Positions 9,202-17,982 of a DNA stretch of 64,000 bases are shown one piece after another. The notes beneath the pieces were generated by a model. It did not search any database. It worked only from the letters and a program-made list of their open reading frames with translations, and had not been told where the DNA came from. Each line of letters opens with the position of its first letter. Position 1 is the first letter of the stretch. The DNA comes from Mycobacterium paragordonae (GTDB lineage: Bacteria; Actinomycetota; Actinomycetes; Mycobacteriales; Mycobacteriaceae): contig NZ_CP025546.1 in assembly GCF_003614435.1 (NCBI RefSeq), positions 4,278,001 to 4,342,000 on the forward strand, read 5' to 3'. The position numbers and the translations under genes were made by a program.

Positions 9202-10067
9202 CCGCGCACTCGGACCCAGACGTCTCCGTTGTCGATTCGCAGCGGCAGTTGCTCGAGCTGCGCCCCGGGCGCACTGAGGCACTCGCCCGAGGATGCGTCG
9301 TAGCAGAAGCCGTGCCACGGGCAGGTGAGGGTGCCGTTGTCGAGGTCCAGGATCGCATTGTCCAACGGCATTGCCTCGTGGGCACATTCGTTGCGATACG
9401 CCGAGAGCCGGTGCTCGACGCTGACTACCAGGACATCGGCTCGTTCCCCCGCCTCGGTGGTCAGGTTGCGGACGGTGATGTCACCGTCTTGGACCTCGGC
9501 CGCGGCGCCGAACTTGGCCCAGCCGTCCCGTGCCGGCCCGATCCGCAATGCCTCCAAGGGGATCAGCGTCGGCGACGGCTCGTTCGGCAGCACCTCGACG
9601 GCGGTGATCGACGGCACCCCCTCGACCAATGCCTCCTGCACCAGGTTGCGCAGCGTCACCGACGACATCGAGCAGCCGTTGCAGGCTCCTTCCAGCCGCA
9701 CGTAGGCGATGCCGTCCTCGACGCGGACCAGGGTGACATCGCCGCCGTGGCTCTGCAATTGGGGTCGCACGCCGACCAGCACCCGGTTGGCGTGGGTGAC
9801 CGGGTCCGGCCGGATGATCTCGTGCAGCGACAGCAGCAGGTGCACCACCGGGTCATCCACCAACTCGAACAGCACCGCACGCGCCCCGTCGTCTTCGCGC
9901 ATGCGGCGCACCATCGTCACCAGCCCAGCGCGGTGCACGGCTTCCAGCGCGGACTTGAGTTCCTCGGCGACCGCCCGGGCCTTCGGGTCGAGGTCGGCCA
10001 GTGCCGCGACCGCGTCGTCCACCCGCTTAGCCAGTTCCTCCAGACCCGGTTCCACGACGGTGGTCAT
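9198..10067 (-). CDS. NifU-like / Rieske [2Fe-2S] fusion protein of hydrogenase operon
   Basis: The 289-residue protein has two iron-sulphur parts. A central NifU C-terminal-like domain (GACNGCSMSS, CxxC, about residues 135-145) fits Fe-S cluster carriage. A C-terminal Rieske domain has CAH near 240 and CPWHGFCYD near 258, giving the Cys-His / Cys-His ligand set. The fusion could pass electrons from the hydrogenase or deliver clusters during its assembly. ATG 10067 overlaps the TPR stop by ATGA. The first 90 residues are helical and contain no cysteine. Confidence 0.85.
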   Translation of the reverse strand: MTTVVEPGLEELAKRVDDAVAALADLDPKARAVAEELKSALEAVHRAGLVTMVRRMREDDGARAVLFELVDDPVVHLLLSLHEIIRPDPVTHANRVLVGVRPQLQSHGGDVTLVRVEDGIAYVRLEGACNGCSMSSVTLRNLVQEALVEGVPSITAVEVLPNEPSPTLIPLEALRIGPARDGWAKFGAAAEVQDGDITVRNLTTEAGERADVLVVSVEHRLSAYRNECAHEAMPLDNAILDLDNGTLTCPWHGFCYDASSGECLSAPGAQLEQLPLRIDNGDVWVRVRG

Positions 10068-11305
10068 TGGTCGCCTTCGGAACGCAAAAGTGCTGACTGC
10101 CGTGCGATTTCGTCCAGTACACCGCGCACGGCCCGCACGGAGTCGTCGTCCTGCTGCTCCTCGAACAGGAACCGGGCCTCGTACAGCTTGGCCTTGGCCT
10201 GATCGAAGATCCCCAGGTGGGCCAGCGCGTTGCCCTGGTTGGCCAGCACCCTGGCCCGACCCAGCGGGTCGGTCTCGCGGTCCCGCGCGGCAAGCACGCC
10301 TTCGTAGAGTTCCACTGCCTCCATCAGATTTTCGGCCTGATGCTTCGACGGTGTGTAGACCAGGGAGTTGGCCAGGTTCAGTTGGACACTGGCCCACTGC
10401 TCGGGATACTCCTCGCGCGTGTACACCTTCAGGGCCGACCGCAGCGATTGCGCCGCCACACCGAGGCGCAGTTGTCCGGAGGCCTCGACCATCGGCATCG
10501 TCAGGTAGGCGGTCGCCAGGTTTGCATGCGCCGACGCCCACAGCAGCGGCGCCTCTTCCCGCAACACCAGCTGCAGCGTGGAGTGGTAGTGCGGGATGGC
10601 CTGTGCGAGCAGCCCCGGATTGTCTTGGGCGCGTTCGTGAATCATCCCGGCGACGGTGAGGTGCAGCTCGGCGCGGGCGATGCGCAGACCCTCGGCGCCG
10701 TCGAGGAGCCCTAGCGCGCGCTCCAGATGCTGCTGGGCCGCCGGGTCGTGGAGGTCGCGGCAGATCGATCCGGCCGCCGCGATCATGGAGCCCTCCAGGC
10801 ACCGCGACACTGTCGCGGCGGCCTCGGCGGCACGCTCCAGCAGGGCCCGGGCCTTGAGCGGGTTCCCTTCGGCCAGAGCATGGCTCGCTTGCGCGGACAA
10901 GGCGAGGGCGGCCAGCTCACCGGTGACCCCATCGGCATCGGGCGGGGTGTCCCGGCGGCCGACGGTGAAGAGCACCAGGTCGACCAGCACACCGAACTCG
11001 CCCAGATCCGTGCGCAACGTGTCGGTGTCGACGCCTTCGGGCCGCAGCACGAACCGGTTGTAGCGGGTGACGGGATCCGCACCGGTGAGATGCGCCAGCG
11101 CCGCTTCGATGTCGCCGCCGTGCGCAAGTTCAAGCGCCCGAAGATCTTCCGGCCAGGCGTCCGGTTCGTTGCCGTCCAGCAGTGCCGTGCGCACCGTCTC
11201 GGCGGCCGCTGGAACCAGCAGATAGCCCAGCGGCAGCGGGAAGGCACCGAGCGGTTGCGGCCGGACAGCCAGTGCCGCTCGGGTCAGCTCAGGCGCGGTG
11301 GTCAT
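10064..11305 (-). CDS. TPR-repeat protein of hydrogenase operon
   Basis: The 413-residue protein has a C-terminal half (about 170-400) built of helical repeats with TPR spacing, for example ASAHANLATAYL, ASVQLNLANSLV and ARVLANQGNALAHLG. The N-terminal 160 residues are a separate, unrecognised domain. No membrane segment or signal peptide. ATG 11305 is chosen because the upstream extension overlaps the preceding gene. It lies 5 nt after that gene and is coupled to the next by ATGA. A chaperone or docking role in hydrogenase assembly is inferred from the operon and the repeat type. Confidence 0.78.
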   Translation of the reverse strand: MTTAPELTRAALAVRPQPLGAFPLPLGYLLVPAAAETVRTALLDGNEPDAWPEDLRALELAHGGDIEAALAHLTGADPVTRYNRFVLRPEGVDTDTLRTDLGEFGVLVDLVLFTVGRRDTPPDADGVTGELAALALSAQASHALAEGNPLKARALLERAAEAAATVSRCLEGSMIAAAGSICRDLHDPAAQQHLERALGLLDGAEGLRIARAELHLTVAGMIHERAQDNPGLLAQAIPHYHSTLQLVLREEAPLLWASAHANLATAYLTMPMVEASGQLRLGVAAQSLRSALKVYTREEYPEQWASVQLNLANSLVYTPSKHQAENLMEAVELYEGVLAARDRETDPLGRARVLANQGNALAHLGIFDQAKAKLYEARFLFEEQQDDDSVRAVRGVLDEIARQSALLRSEGDQ

Positions 11306-11310
11306 GATTT

Positions 11311-11595
11311 TCACCCATTGATCGGTCCTCGGATATTGCGCTCGGCGGCGCGCTTGATCAGGCTCGCCGATATCTCGGCGCGCCGTTTGGTGTGGTGGGT
11401 GTCGATGCGCCGGCGGACCACTCCGTCGGCGAACACCACGACAATCTCCACGGCCCAACGGCCGTGGTCTTCCACGACTACGGTCTGAACGTCCAGCGCT
11501 TCATCGGCCGTACTGTCGGCACGGACCACCGTCGGCGGGCGCTCCGGCTCCTCCTGTTGCCCCCCGTCGGTCGGACGCTCAGCCATCAGAATCAC
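11311..11595 (-). CDS. Small conserved protein of hydrogenase operon (94 aa)
   Basis: The 94-residue product has an acidic, disordered N-terminal third followed by strand-rich TVVVEDHGRWAVEIVVVF and a basic helix IDTHHTKRRAEISASLIKR. No known motif. GTG 11595 overlaps the protease stop (GTGA). Its place between the endopeptidase and TPR genes, with tight spacing on both sides, argues for a true gene, but its function is unknown. Confidence 0.65.
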   Translation of the reverse strand: MILMAERPTDGGQQEEPERPPTVVRADSTADEALDVQTVVVEDHGRWAVEIVVVFADGVVRRRIDTHHTKRRAEISASLIKRAAERNIRGPING

Positions 11596-12458
11596 CCCGG
11601 CGGCTCCGGTGCGTCACGCAATTCGTCATGCAGGGGAATCCGCAGCGACTTCTGTGCATCGTCCCAGAATGCACCAGTCACGCCGACCCTGCCTTCGATG
11701 ACCTCGCGGATCAGCAGTGACCGGTCGCCGGCGGGGTTGCGTTGCTTCAGCAGCAATCCCCCGCTGCGCGGGCCCCGCAACGGGATCAGCCAGAGCTCGT
11801 CGTCGCGGACCATGGCGACCACCGCGTCGGACGGGAACCGGCTGGCGGCCAGCGATGCGTCGATACGCAGGTAGCCGTCGGGGGTGAACTCCACGGTGAC
11901 TTCGGTGTCCGGCACCGGCCGAAGGTCGGCGAGATACTCGGCTTCGATCCGTTCGATGACGATTTCCATTGCCGCCTCGACGGTTTCGGACAGGTCGGCG
12001 CCGAGCTCCACGCCGGCGACCTCGATCAGGTAGACGGCGATGTCGGTCGGGCAGTCGTCACCCAGCGCCCAGCGGGCGAAGGCGATGGCGTGATCCCACC
12101 GGAAGGAGTGGGTGTGCAGGCCCTGCAGCGGCGGCAGGTTCTGCAGCTCCTCGCCCGGCACCTTGAAGATGGTCCCTGGCGCCGATCCGGTGGCCGCCGC
12201 GTCGATGATCACCACCCGCTGCGCGCCGCGCATCTGGAAGGCCACGTCCATGCCGGCGGTGCCGCCGTCGACCAACTTTGCCCCGTCCGGAACGCCACGC
12301 TCCCACAGGTGCCGGACCAGAACGGGTCCGACGCCGTCGTCACCGCGCAACAGGTTCCCGCACCCGATCACCAGGACCTCGCATGACCCAGCAGGTTCAG
12401 CGAGGTCCTGGGTGTCGTCGGGGGCGCCCAGTCCGCAGTCGTAAGCAGTCAGGATCAC
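11592..12458 (-). CDS. [NiFe]-hydrogenase large-subunit endopeptidase with extra C-terminal domain
   Basis: The first about 170 of 288 residues are a HyaD/HybD-type (M52) protease: VLVIGCGNLLRGDDGVGP with the conserved nickel-sensing Asp, then VVIIDAAATGSAPGT and the LHTHSFRWDHAI histidines. These enzymes clip the C-terminal tail of the large subunit after NiFe insertion. Residues about 175-288 form an additional strand-rich domain (VTVEFTPDGYLRIDASLAA and following) that standard HybD proteins lack. GTG 12458 overlaps the hucL stop by GTGA, matching its role in processing that product. Confidence 0.88.
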   Translation of the reverse strand: MILTAYDCGLGAPDDTQDLAEPAGSCEVLVIGCGNLLRGDDGVGPVLVRHLWERGVPDGAKLVDGGTAGMDVAFQMRGAQRVVIIDAAATGSAPGTIFKVPGEELQNLPPLQGLHTHSFRWDHAIAFARWALGDDCPTDIAVYLIEVAGVELGADLSETVEAAMEIVIERIEAEYLADLRPVPDTEVTVEFTPDGYLRIDASLAASRFPSDAVVAMVRDDELWLIPLRGPRSGGLLLKQRNPAGDRSLLIREVIEGRVGVTGAFWDDAQKSLRIPLHDELRDAPEPPG

Positions 12459-14062
12459 ACCATCCCGTTGATGACGAACTTGGACAGTTCGCGTCCTGTC
12501 TTGCCGTCGTAGGCGTGTACGGTGCACACCAGGCACGAGTCGAAGCTCCGCGCCACGTGACCCAGTTCCACCGGGTCCTCCGGGTCGACGATCGGCGAGC
12601 CCACCAGAGCGCTCTCGATCGGGCCGAGCACCTGGGAACTGTCCCGGGGCCCGATGTTCCAGGCCGTCGGCGTCACCACCTGGTAGTTCTTGATCTTGTT
12701 GTCTTCCAGCACAATCCAGTCCGACAGCGCGCCGCGCGCGGCCTCGGTGGAACCGAAGCCTATCCCTTCGGCGTGCTCGATGGGCTTGGTGTAGAAGCTC
12801 TCCTTGAGGTTGAGCTGGTCGAGCCACCCGCGGGTCCACTTGTAGTACTTCGGCGCCTCGTGCATCCGGGCGAGCTGACGGACCATGACGCTGGGCCCGA
12901 TCTTGTTGTACATGTCGACGAACAGCGGGTCGTTGTCCTGGTGCGCGGCGGCATTGGGACCGCCGGCGGCCATCCGTCGGGCCAGCGGTCCCGCTTCCAG
13001 CGGGATGTTGCCCAGGTCGCCGACGGCGTAGCGGGGCGACTTGGCCCAGCTGTACTTGCCTTGCTTGCGGCCCTGTTCGGGGTCGATCGGGATGGTCTCG
13101 CCCTCGAACGGGTGCAGCGGCCGGCTGCCCTCGTAGAACGAGTGCGTGACGTCCTCGCGGACGTTGGCCTGGTCGAACTCGTGCCACTGACCCTTGGCGT
13201 ACACACCGGAGCGGCCGATCAGCGCGGCGTTGCGCCCGGCGATGGTCGGGTTCTCGTACAGCGACGGGTCGAAGTACGTACCGGTCGAGATGTAGTTGCC
13301 CACGCCGGCGCCGTACTTGTCCAGGCCGACGTCCAGGCAGTAGCGGATGAAGAAGCCGCAGTCGCTGTTGTACTGCGACTCGTTCTCGTTTACCCAGGCC
13401 AGCACGTCCTCCCAGGTCTTGTTCTCCAGCCAGCGGTCGATGCTGCAGCCCAGCCAGCGGGCCTCCAACCAGTTGTCCTTCCAGTGCTCGAGGATCGAGA
13501 TGGAGCGCGTCACGTCGGAAAGCGTTGGCGCGCACATCACTCCGCCGGGCACCATGAAACTGGAGTGCGGCCACTGGCCGCCGAAGATCGCGTACACCTC
13601 GACGGGCTTGTTCGAAAGCACCACGCCCGGTTGGTAACTCGTGCCCACATACGGAGCGAAACGGCGCACCGCCTCGTCGTACAGCTTGGACTTGGCGTAG
13701 TTCTTGTTGGTCAGGTCGATGGCGAACAACGCGTAGAAGTAACGCGGAATCGACTGCAGCGTCTCGCACGCCTGACAGATGTTGCGCACCAGGGTTGCGT
13801 TGGGCGGCATGTGCGTTCGCCAGGCGGTGTCCAGCGCGTACGCGGACTTGTAGAGGTGGCTGCCACCGCAAATGCCGCAGATGCGCGGACACACGATGAG
13901 GCCGGCCTGCGGGTCCTTGCCCCGCAGGATGATTTCGAAGCCGCGGAACATCGCCGCCTCGGTCCAGGCCGAGGTGACGACGCCGTCTTCGACGGTGACG
14001 CGGACGTCGAGGTCTCCCTCGACTCGGCCCAGCGGGCTGACATACAGGTCGAGCGCGGTCAT
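12455..14062 (-). CDS. hucL: Group 2a [NiFe]-hydrogenase large subunit (Huc-like)
   Basis: The 535-residue catalytic subunit binds the NiFe(CN)2CO centre. The N-terminal ligand motif RICGICGGSH holds C62 and C65, and the C-terminal motif DSCLVCTVH holds C510 and C513 with H516. The 19 residues after H516 are the tail expected to be removed by the adjacent endopeptidase. ATG 14062 is preceded by GGGAGGA at ideal spacing. It follows hucS after 52 nt. High similarity in layout to mycobacterial Huc, which oxidises H2 down to atmospheric levels and is oxygen tolerant, suggests high-affinity H2 uptake feeding menaquinone. Confidence 0.95.
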   Translation of the reverse strand: MTALDLYVSPLGRVEGDLDVRVTVEDGVVTSAWTEAAMFRGFEIILRGKDPQAGLIVCPRICGICGGSHLYKSAYALDTAWRTHMPPNATLVRNICQACETLQSIPRYFYALFAIDLTNKNYAKSKLYDEAVRRFAPYVGTSYQPGVVLSNKPVEVYAIFGGQWPHSSFMVPGGVMCAPTLSDVTRSISILEHWKDNWLEARWLGCSIDRWLENKTWEDVLAWVNENESQYNSDCGFFIRYCLDVGLDKYGAGVGNYISTGTYFDPSLYENPTIAGRNAALIGRSGVYAKGQWHEFDQANVREDVTHSFYEGSRPLHPFEGETIPIDPEQGRKQGKYSWAKSPRYAVGDLGNIPLEAGPLARRMAAGGPNAAAHQDNDPLFVDMYNKIGPSVMVRQLARMHEAPKYYKWTRGWLDQLNLKESFYTKPIEHAEGIGFGSTEAARGALSDWIVLEDNKIKNYQVVTPTAWNIGPRDSSQVLGPIESALVGSPIVDPEDPVELGHVARSFDSCLVCTVHAYDGKTGRELSKFVINGMV

Positions 14063-14114
14063 GAATCCTCCCAAATGATTTCGTGCACTACCAGGGCTGT
14101 TGGCGTGCTGGTCG

Positions 14115-15086
14115 TCAGACCACGAACATGTCTTCCTTGGACCATTGCGGGGCCGCGATCCGCGCGGCCGCGGCGTGTGCCATGTAGGTGAGGTGGTCCG
14201 AGCCCTCGGGCACTTCCTTGGGGATCATGCCGCTGACCTTCTGGGTCTTGAACACGGTTCCCGGCGCCAGGTCGAAGTGCGGGAATTCCGGTTCGGTGCA
14301 GCCCAGGCAGGGCATGCCGGCACGGGTCTTCGAGGACTGGCGGTTCCACAGGATGCGGTTGCACGGCGAGTGGGTCATCGGCCCGCGGCAGCCGAACTCG
14401 TAGAACAGGCAACCGGTGCGGGTGCCCTCGCCGAACGACATCGTGGACTGCTTGTACTCGAAGAATTGCACTCGGGTGCAACCGGTTTGGGTGAACGTCT
14501 TAAAGAACGTCTCGGGCCGGTGCAGCTCGTCGAGGGTGATATCGCCGGCCCGACCGGTGGCCAGCGCGACGATGATCTGAGTAATCCAGTCCGGGTGGGC
14601 GGGGCAGCCCGGGATGTTGATCACCGGCAGGCCCATTTTGGACCGGAAGTCCGGGCCCAGGAACCCGCCCTTCTCCCGCTTGTGGAACTGCAGGCCCGTC
14701 GACGCCGACGGGTTGGGCTCCATGGCCGGGATCCCGCCGAAGCAGGCGCAGTCGCCGATGGCGACCACGATCTGGGCCGCGGCGGCCAGGTCGGTGACCC
14801 AGTCCTTCATCGCGCGGTCGGCGAACATATCCATCCGGCCGGTGCCGTTGGGCGCCTCGATGACGGTGCCCTCGAACACGAAGATGTCCAGCGGCCGCTC
14901 GCCTTTGGCGCAGTCCCAGAACACCTTCTGGGCGTTCTTTCCGAGTTCGAGGCCCAGGGACGGGTGCCACAACAGATCAAGCCCGAAATCGACGATCAAA
15001 TCGACGACATTAGGTTCCTCAGCATTGAGAAATGACATTGTGTTACCGCTACATGCCCCGCCCTGAAACCATAAAACGGAAGCCAT
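14115..15086 (-). CDS. hucS: Group 2a [NiFe]-hydrogenase small subunit (Huc-like)
   Basis: The 323-residue Fe-S subunit has no Tat signal, as expected for cytoplasm-facing group 2 enzymes. Cysteine blocks are seen at GGACSGNTMS (C12), GDCACFGG, NIPGCPAHPDW, CRGPMTHSPCN and GMPCLGC. The first block has only one Cys where many hydrogenases show CxxC, consistent with the unusual [3Fe-4S] clusters reported for Huc. A GAGGAG sequence precedes ATG 15086. It transfers electrons from the NiFe site through three clusters. Confidence 0.94.
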   Translation of the reverse strand: MASVLWFQGGACSGNTMSFLNAEEPNVVDLIVDFGLDLLWHPSLGLELGKNAQKVFWDCAKGERPLDIFVFEGTVIEAPNGTGRMDMFADRAMKDWVTDLAAAAQIVVAIGDCACFGGIPAMEPNPSASTGLQFHKREKGGFLGPDFRSKMGLPVINIPGCPAHPDWITQIIVALATGRAGDITLDELHRPETFFKTFTQTGCTRVQFFEYKQSTMSFGEGTRTGCLFYEFGCRGPMTHSPCNRILWNRQSSKTRAGMPCLGCTEPEFPHFDLAPGTVFKTQKVSGMIPKEVPEGSDHLTYMAHAAAARIAAPQWSKEDMFVV

Positions 15087-15151
15087 AAGAACTCCTCTCG
15101 AATTGCGGCCGAGGGCGCGACCACGTTTTTAATGTTGGGCTGAAGTTTTTG

Positions 15152-15703
15152 TTATTTCGGCAGTTGCCGTCCGAATGCCCGGGCTACCTGCACCAGGAAT
15201 CCCAGACCACGGTTGATGTCTTTGTCCTTGCTGACCCGCCAGAGGCCGAACAGGCCTTTGGGGCCACCCGGGTCGGCTGCCGCTGCTGCCTTGCCTTCGA
15301 CGAGCGCCTCGCCCAGGTCGGCGAGTACGTCGGCCGCTTGCGGGTCGACCAGCGGCGAATTGAGGATCTTGTTCAGGGTGGGCGCCGCTGCCACCAACGC
15401 CGATGCCAGCGATGCCAGAGTCGCCGCGAGCGCCTGCACGTCCACCGCCCCCAGCTCGGCCTTCACCTGGTCGAAGCCGGGCACGGTCAGCGAGGCACCC
15501 TTGAGCTCGCCGACGGCGGAGGCCACCGACTCGCTGATCTGGTCGCCGCGTCGCACCAGGCCGTCGAGGCCGGTCACCAGGATCGCCAACAGGTCGGCGT
15601 GGTCGAGCAGGCTGTTGAGCGACGCGGCGATCGCGGGGTCGTCCAGCCGGTCGCGCAGCTGGTCGCCCGGCGACAGCGCGACAACCTGACCGTTTGCCGA
15701 CAT
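15152..15703 (-). CDS. hucM: DUF1641 / HucM-like hydrogenase-associated protein
   Basis: The 183-residue protein is Ala/Leu-rich and helical, with a C-terminal DUF1641-like block GLFGLWRVSKDKDINRGLGF ending in a helix. In mycobacterial Huc the third component, HucM, is encoded immediately before hucS and forms the membrane-linked stalk of the octamer; position, size and sequence type fit. ATG 15703 is selected because a perfect AGGAGG lies just upstream. It is the first gene of the nine-gene minus-strand operon, 65 nt before hucS. Confidence 0.8.
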   Translation of the reverse strand: MSANGQVVALSPGDQLRDRLDDPAIAASLNSLLDHADLLAILVTGLDGLVRRGDQISESVASAVGELKGASLTVPGFDQVKAELGAVDVQALAATLASLASALVAAAPTLNKILNSPLVDPQAADVLADLGEALVEGKAAAAADPGGPKGLFGLWRVSKDKDINRGLGFLVQVARAFGRQLPK

Positions 15704-15736
15704 GGGAAACCTCCTAAGGCGAATCGGGCGGGCTGG

Positions 15737-15754
15737 GTCCCGATTCCGAGGGAC
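15737..15754. promoter_or_regulatory. GTCCC-N8-GGGAC dyad upstream of hydrogenase operon
   Basis: Perfect 5-base arms, 34 nt before the HucM start codon. Between them CCCGATTC (15739-15746) occurs, and its complement GAATCGGG lies at 15721-15728. It could be an operator near the operon promoter. No confident -10/-35 pair was assigned. Confidence 0.35.
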
Positions 15755-15880
15755 TGTGGCCTCGATCACAAACTAGCCGCCGGTTCGGACTGTGCCTATC
15801 GCTTTCGCGCAGTAGCTGTCAGGATTGCGAACAGTTAAGCGCGTTGGCGCGCGCTGGCTGACTGAGAGGCTTGCATGATC

Positions 15881-15920
15881 GCCACCGATTCTTTAGTGAA
15901 CGCTTCACGTTCTCGGTGGC
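15881..15920. promoter_or_regulatory. Nested inverted repeat between hydrogenase operon and AraC gene
   Basis: The outer arms GCCACCGA (15881-15888) and TCGGTGGC (15913-15920) are perfect 8-base complements. Inside them GTGAA (15896-15900) and TTCAC (15904-15908) form a second perfect dyad around CGC. The 40-base element sits 44 nt upstream of the AraC start codon. As DNA it could be a compound operator; as RNA it would fold into a two-part hairpin in the AraC leader. Confidence 0.5.
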
Positions 15921-15963
15921 TGCTGCCAGGGGATTTACCTGCCGGTTACCGGGGTGCCGAGCG

Positions 15964-17025
15964 ATGTCGCGGCTGACCAGGCTCGGGTACATCGACGTCC
16001 GCCGCACCGCTCATCCGGTGCGACGCAAGGTGCGCTCGCGTGGTGTCCCGCCGGCGCTGGCGGACAACGAAATCTTCTATACCGAGAACCCGACCGAGGC
16101 CGTGCGGCTGATGGCCAAGGCGCTCGCTCCGCTGTCGTTACACGTTGGTCCGGAGGACTCCGAAGGGTTTGCTGCGACGATGCACGGTGTGCGGCTGCGC
16201 AACGTCAGCATGTTGTACCTCGACGTCCACGTGGCGGCGACAGTCGACATTCCGGCGCTGGGCCAGTACTTCGGAGTGCACATGCCGATGAACGGCCGCG
16301 CCCTGGTCGACCACCGGGGTTACAGCTTCGAGGCCAACACCATCCGGGCGCTGGTGACCAGTCCCGGCGAGGCCCTGCGCATCCAGTTCGACCTGGACTC
16401 GCCTCAGCTGCTGATCCGGATCGAGCAGCGGGCCATGGCGGCGCACTTAACCCGCCTGCTGGGCCGCAGCATGACCAAGCCGCTCGAGTTCGATCCCGAA
16501 TTCGACCTGGCGACCGAAGCCGCGATGCGCTGGCACACGGTGGTGCAGCTGATCCACAGCGAGGTTTTCCATCCGGGTTCGCTGATCCAGCGCGGGCAGG
16601 GCATCGGGGCGATCGAGGAGTTGGTGATGAGCACGCTGCTGCAGTTGCAGCCGTCCAATTACCACGAGGAGTTCCTGCAGCCGGTGCAGCCGGATCCGCG
16701 CCGGGCGGTGGTGCACGACGCGATGAACTACATCGACGATCACTTGGCCGAGCGCATCACGATGGACGACCTCGCCAAGGCGGTGCACATGAGCGTCCGG
16801 TCGATCCAGCAGGGCTTCCGCGAGGAGCTCAACATGACGCCGATGACCTACGTCCGGGAGCGCCGGCTGGAGCGGGTGCACGAGGAGCTGATGGACGCCA
16901 TGCCGTCCGACGGCGTGACGGTGACGGCTGTGGCGGAACGCTGGGGGTTCAACCACCTGGGCAGTTTCGCGGTGGAGTACCGCAAGCGGTGGGGCGAGGC
17001 GCCGTCGGAGACGCTGCGGCGTTGA
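15964..17025 (+). CDS. AraC-family regulator divergent from hydrogenase operon
   Basis: The 353-residue protein has an N-terminal AraC-binding-like domain (about 60-200; MLYLDVHVAATVDIPAL, FGVHMPMNG) and a C-terminal double helix-turn-helix (about 255-350; MDDLAKAVHMSVRSIQQGF and AVAERWGFNHLGSFAVEYR). ATG 15964 is chosen over an upstream ATG because conserved-looking sequence begins shortly after. It starts 260 nt from HucM on the opposite strand, so it is a good candidate for the regulator of the hydrogenase operon. The inducer is not evident. Confidence 0.88.
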   Translation: MSRLTRLGYIDVRRTAHPVRRKVRSRGVPPALADNEIFYTENPTEAVRLMAKALAPLSLHVGPEDSEGFAATMHGVRLRNVSMLYLDVHVAATVDIPALGQYFGVHMPMNGRALVDHRGYSFEANTIRALVTSPGEALRIQFDLDSPQLLIRIEQRAMAAHLTRLLGRSMTKPLEFDPEFDLATEAAMRWHTVVQLIHSEVFHPGSLIQRGQGIGAIEELVMSTLLQLQPSNYHEEFLQPVQPDPRRAVVHDAMNYIDDHLAERITMDDLAKAVHMSVRSIQQGFREELNMTPMTYVRERRLERVHEELMDAMPSDGVTVTAVAERWGFNHLGSFAVEYRKRWGEAPSETLRR

Positions 17026-17079
17026 ACTGCCCTCGCAGGCCGCGCGGGTGTCGGGGGGCGTGGCCGGGCCGGGGTGAGC

Positions 17080-17982
17080 CTACGACGCGCGCCGCACCGC
17101 GCTGACCTGCCGCCAGCCCAGTTCGGGGTGCGACACCAAATGCCTGATCAGCAGCTCGGTGGCCATCGGCGGGGTGGGCTGGCTGACCACATGCCAGGGC
17201 CGCTTGATCGGCGTTCCCGGCACCGGCAACTCGACGAGCGCCCCGGAGTCCAGCTCGCGCTGCACCGCCTGCCGCGACACCAGCGTGACGCCCAGGCCGG
17301 CGACCGCCGCCGACACCACCGCGCCGTGCGAACCCAGCACCAGCTGCGGCGGTGCGACGTCGAGGTCCTCCAGCAACGTCATCAGCGTCGAGCGGGTGCC
17401 TGACCCTTGCTCGCGCAGCAGCCAGGTGGCCGCCGCCGGAACGAACCCGTCGGCAACCGACGGACAGCCCACCACGATCAGCGTGTTGGGGCTGATGGCG
17501 CGCACCCGCACCTTCTGGCGCAGCTCCTCGGGCGGCCGGCCGGCAAACACCAGATCGACTTCGTGGCGGGACAACATCGGCCACAGCGCGCTGCGCGCGG
17601 CCACCTCGACGTGCAGCACCACGCCGGGATGTTCGGCGCGGAATGACGCCAGCGCCGCCGGGATCAGCAGCTCCCCGGCCGACGTCACCGCGGCCAGCCG
17701 GATCGATCCGTTCTCCGGATCCGCCTCGCCGCGCGCGGCCAGGATCGCCTCGTCGTGCAGGCCGAGGATGCGGCGCGCGTATTCGACGTAGCGCAAACCC
17801 GCCGGCGTCAGCCGCACTCCCCGGCCGTGCCGGTCGACCAGCGTGATGCCGATGTCCTGGCTCAGTGCTCGCAGCGCCGAGGAGATCGACGACTCGGTGA
17901 CCACCAGGCGCTCGGCGGCGCCCCGCACCGAGCCGGTGTCGGCGACTTCGACGAGGGCCCGCAAACGTGCGTTCGTGGTCAT
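17080..17982 (-). CDS. cbbR: LysR-type regulator, CbbR-like
   Basis: The 300-residue protein has an N-terminal winged helix-turn-helix ([20 protein letters not shown], about 17-36) and a periplasmic-binding-like sensor domain (about 85-290). CbbR proteins activate CBB operons in response to metabolites such as NADPH, RuBP or phosphoenolpyruvate. Here the gene is the last of the cbbLSX operon, overlapping cbbX by ATGA, rather than divergent from cbbL as is usual. That arrangement gives positive feedback if it activates its own operon. The CbbR assignment depends mainly on this context. Confidence 0.82.
   Translation of the reverse strand: MTTNARLRALVEVADTGSVRGAAERLVVTESSISSALRALSQDIGITLVDRHGRGVRLTPAGLRYVEYARRILGLHDEAILAARGEADPENGSIRLAAVTSAGELLIPAALASFRAEHPGVVLHVEVAARSALWPMLSRHEVDLVFAGRPPEELRQKVRVRAISPNTLIVVGCPSVADGFVPAAATWLLREQGSGTRSTLMTLLEDLDVAPPQLVLGSHGAVVSAAVAGLGVTLVSRQAVQRELDSGALVELPVPGTPIKRPWHVVSQPTPPMATELLIRHLVSHPELGWRQVSAVRRAS

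Noticed and set aside
12278..14191. 637-codon ORF on the + strand
   Set aside because: Antisense of the hydrogenase large subunit and endopeptidase, whose motifs are clear; the + frame has no domain.
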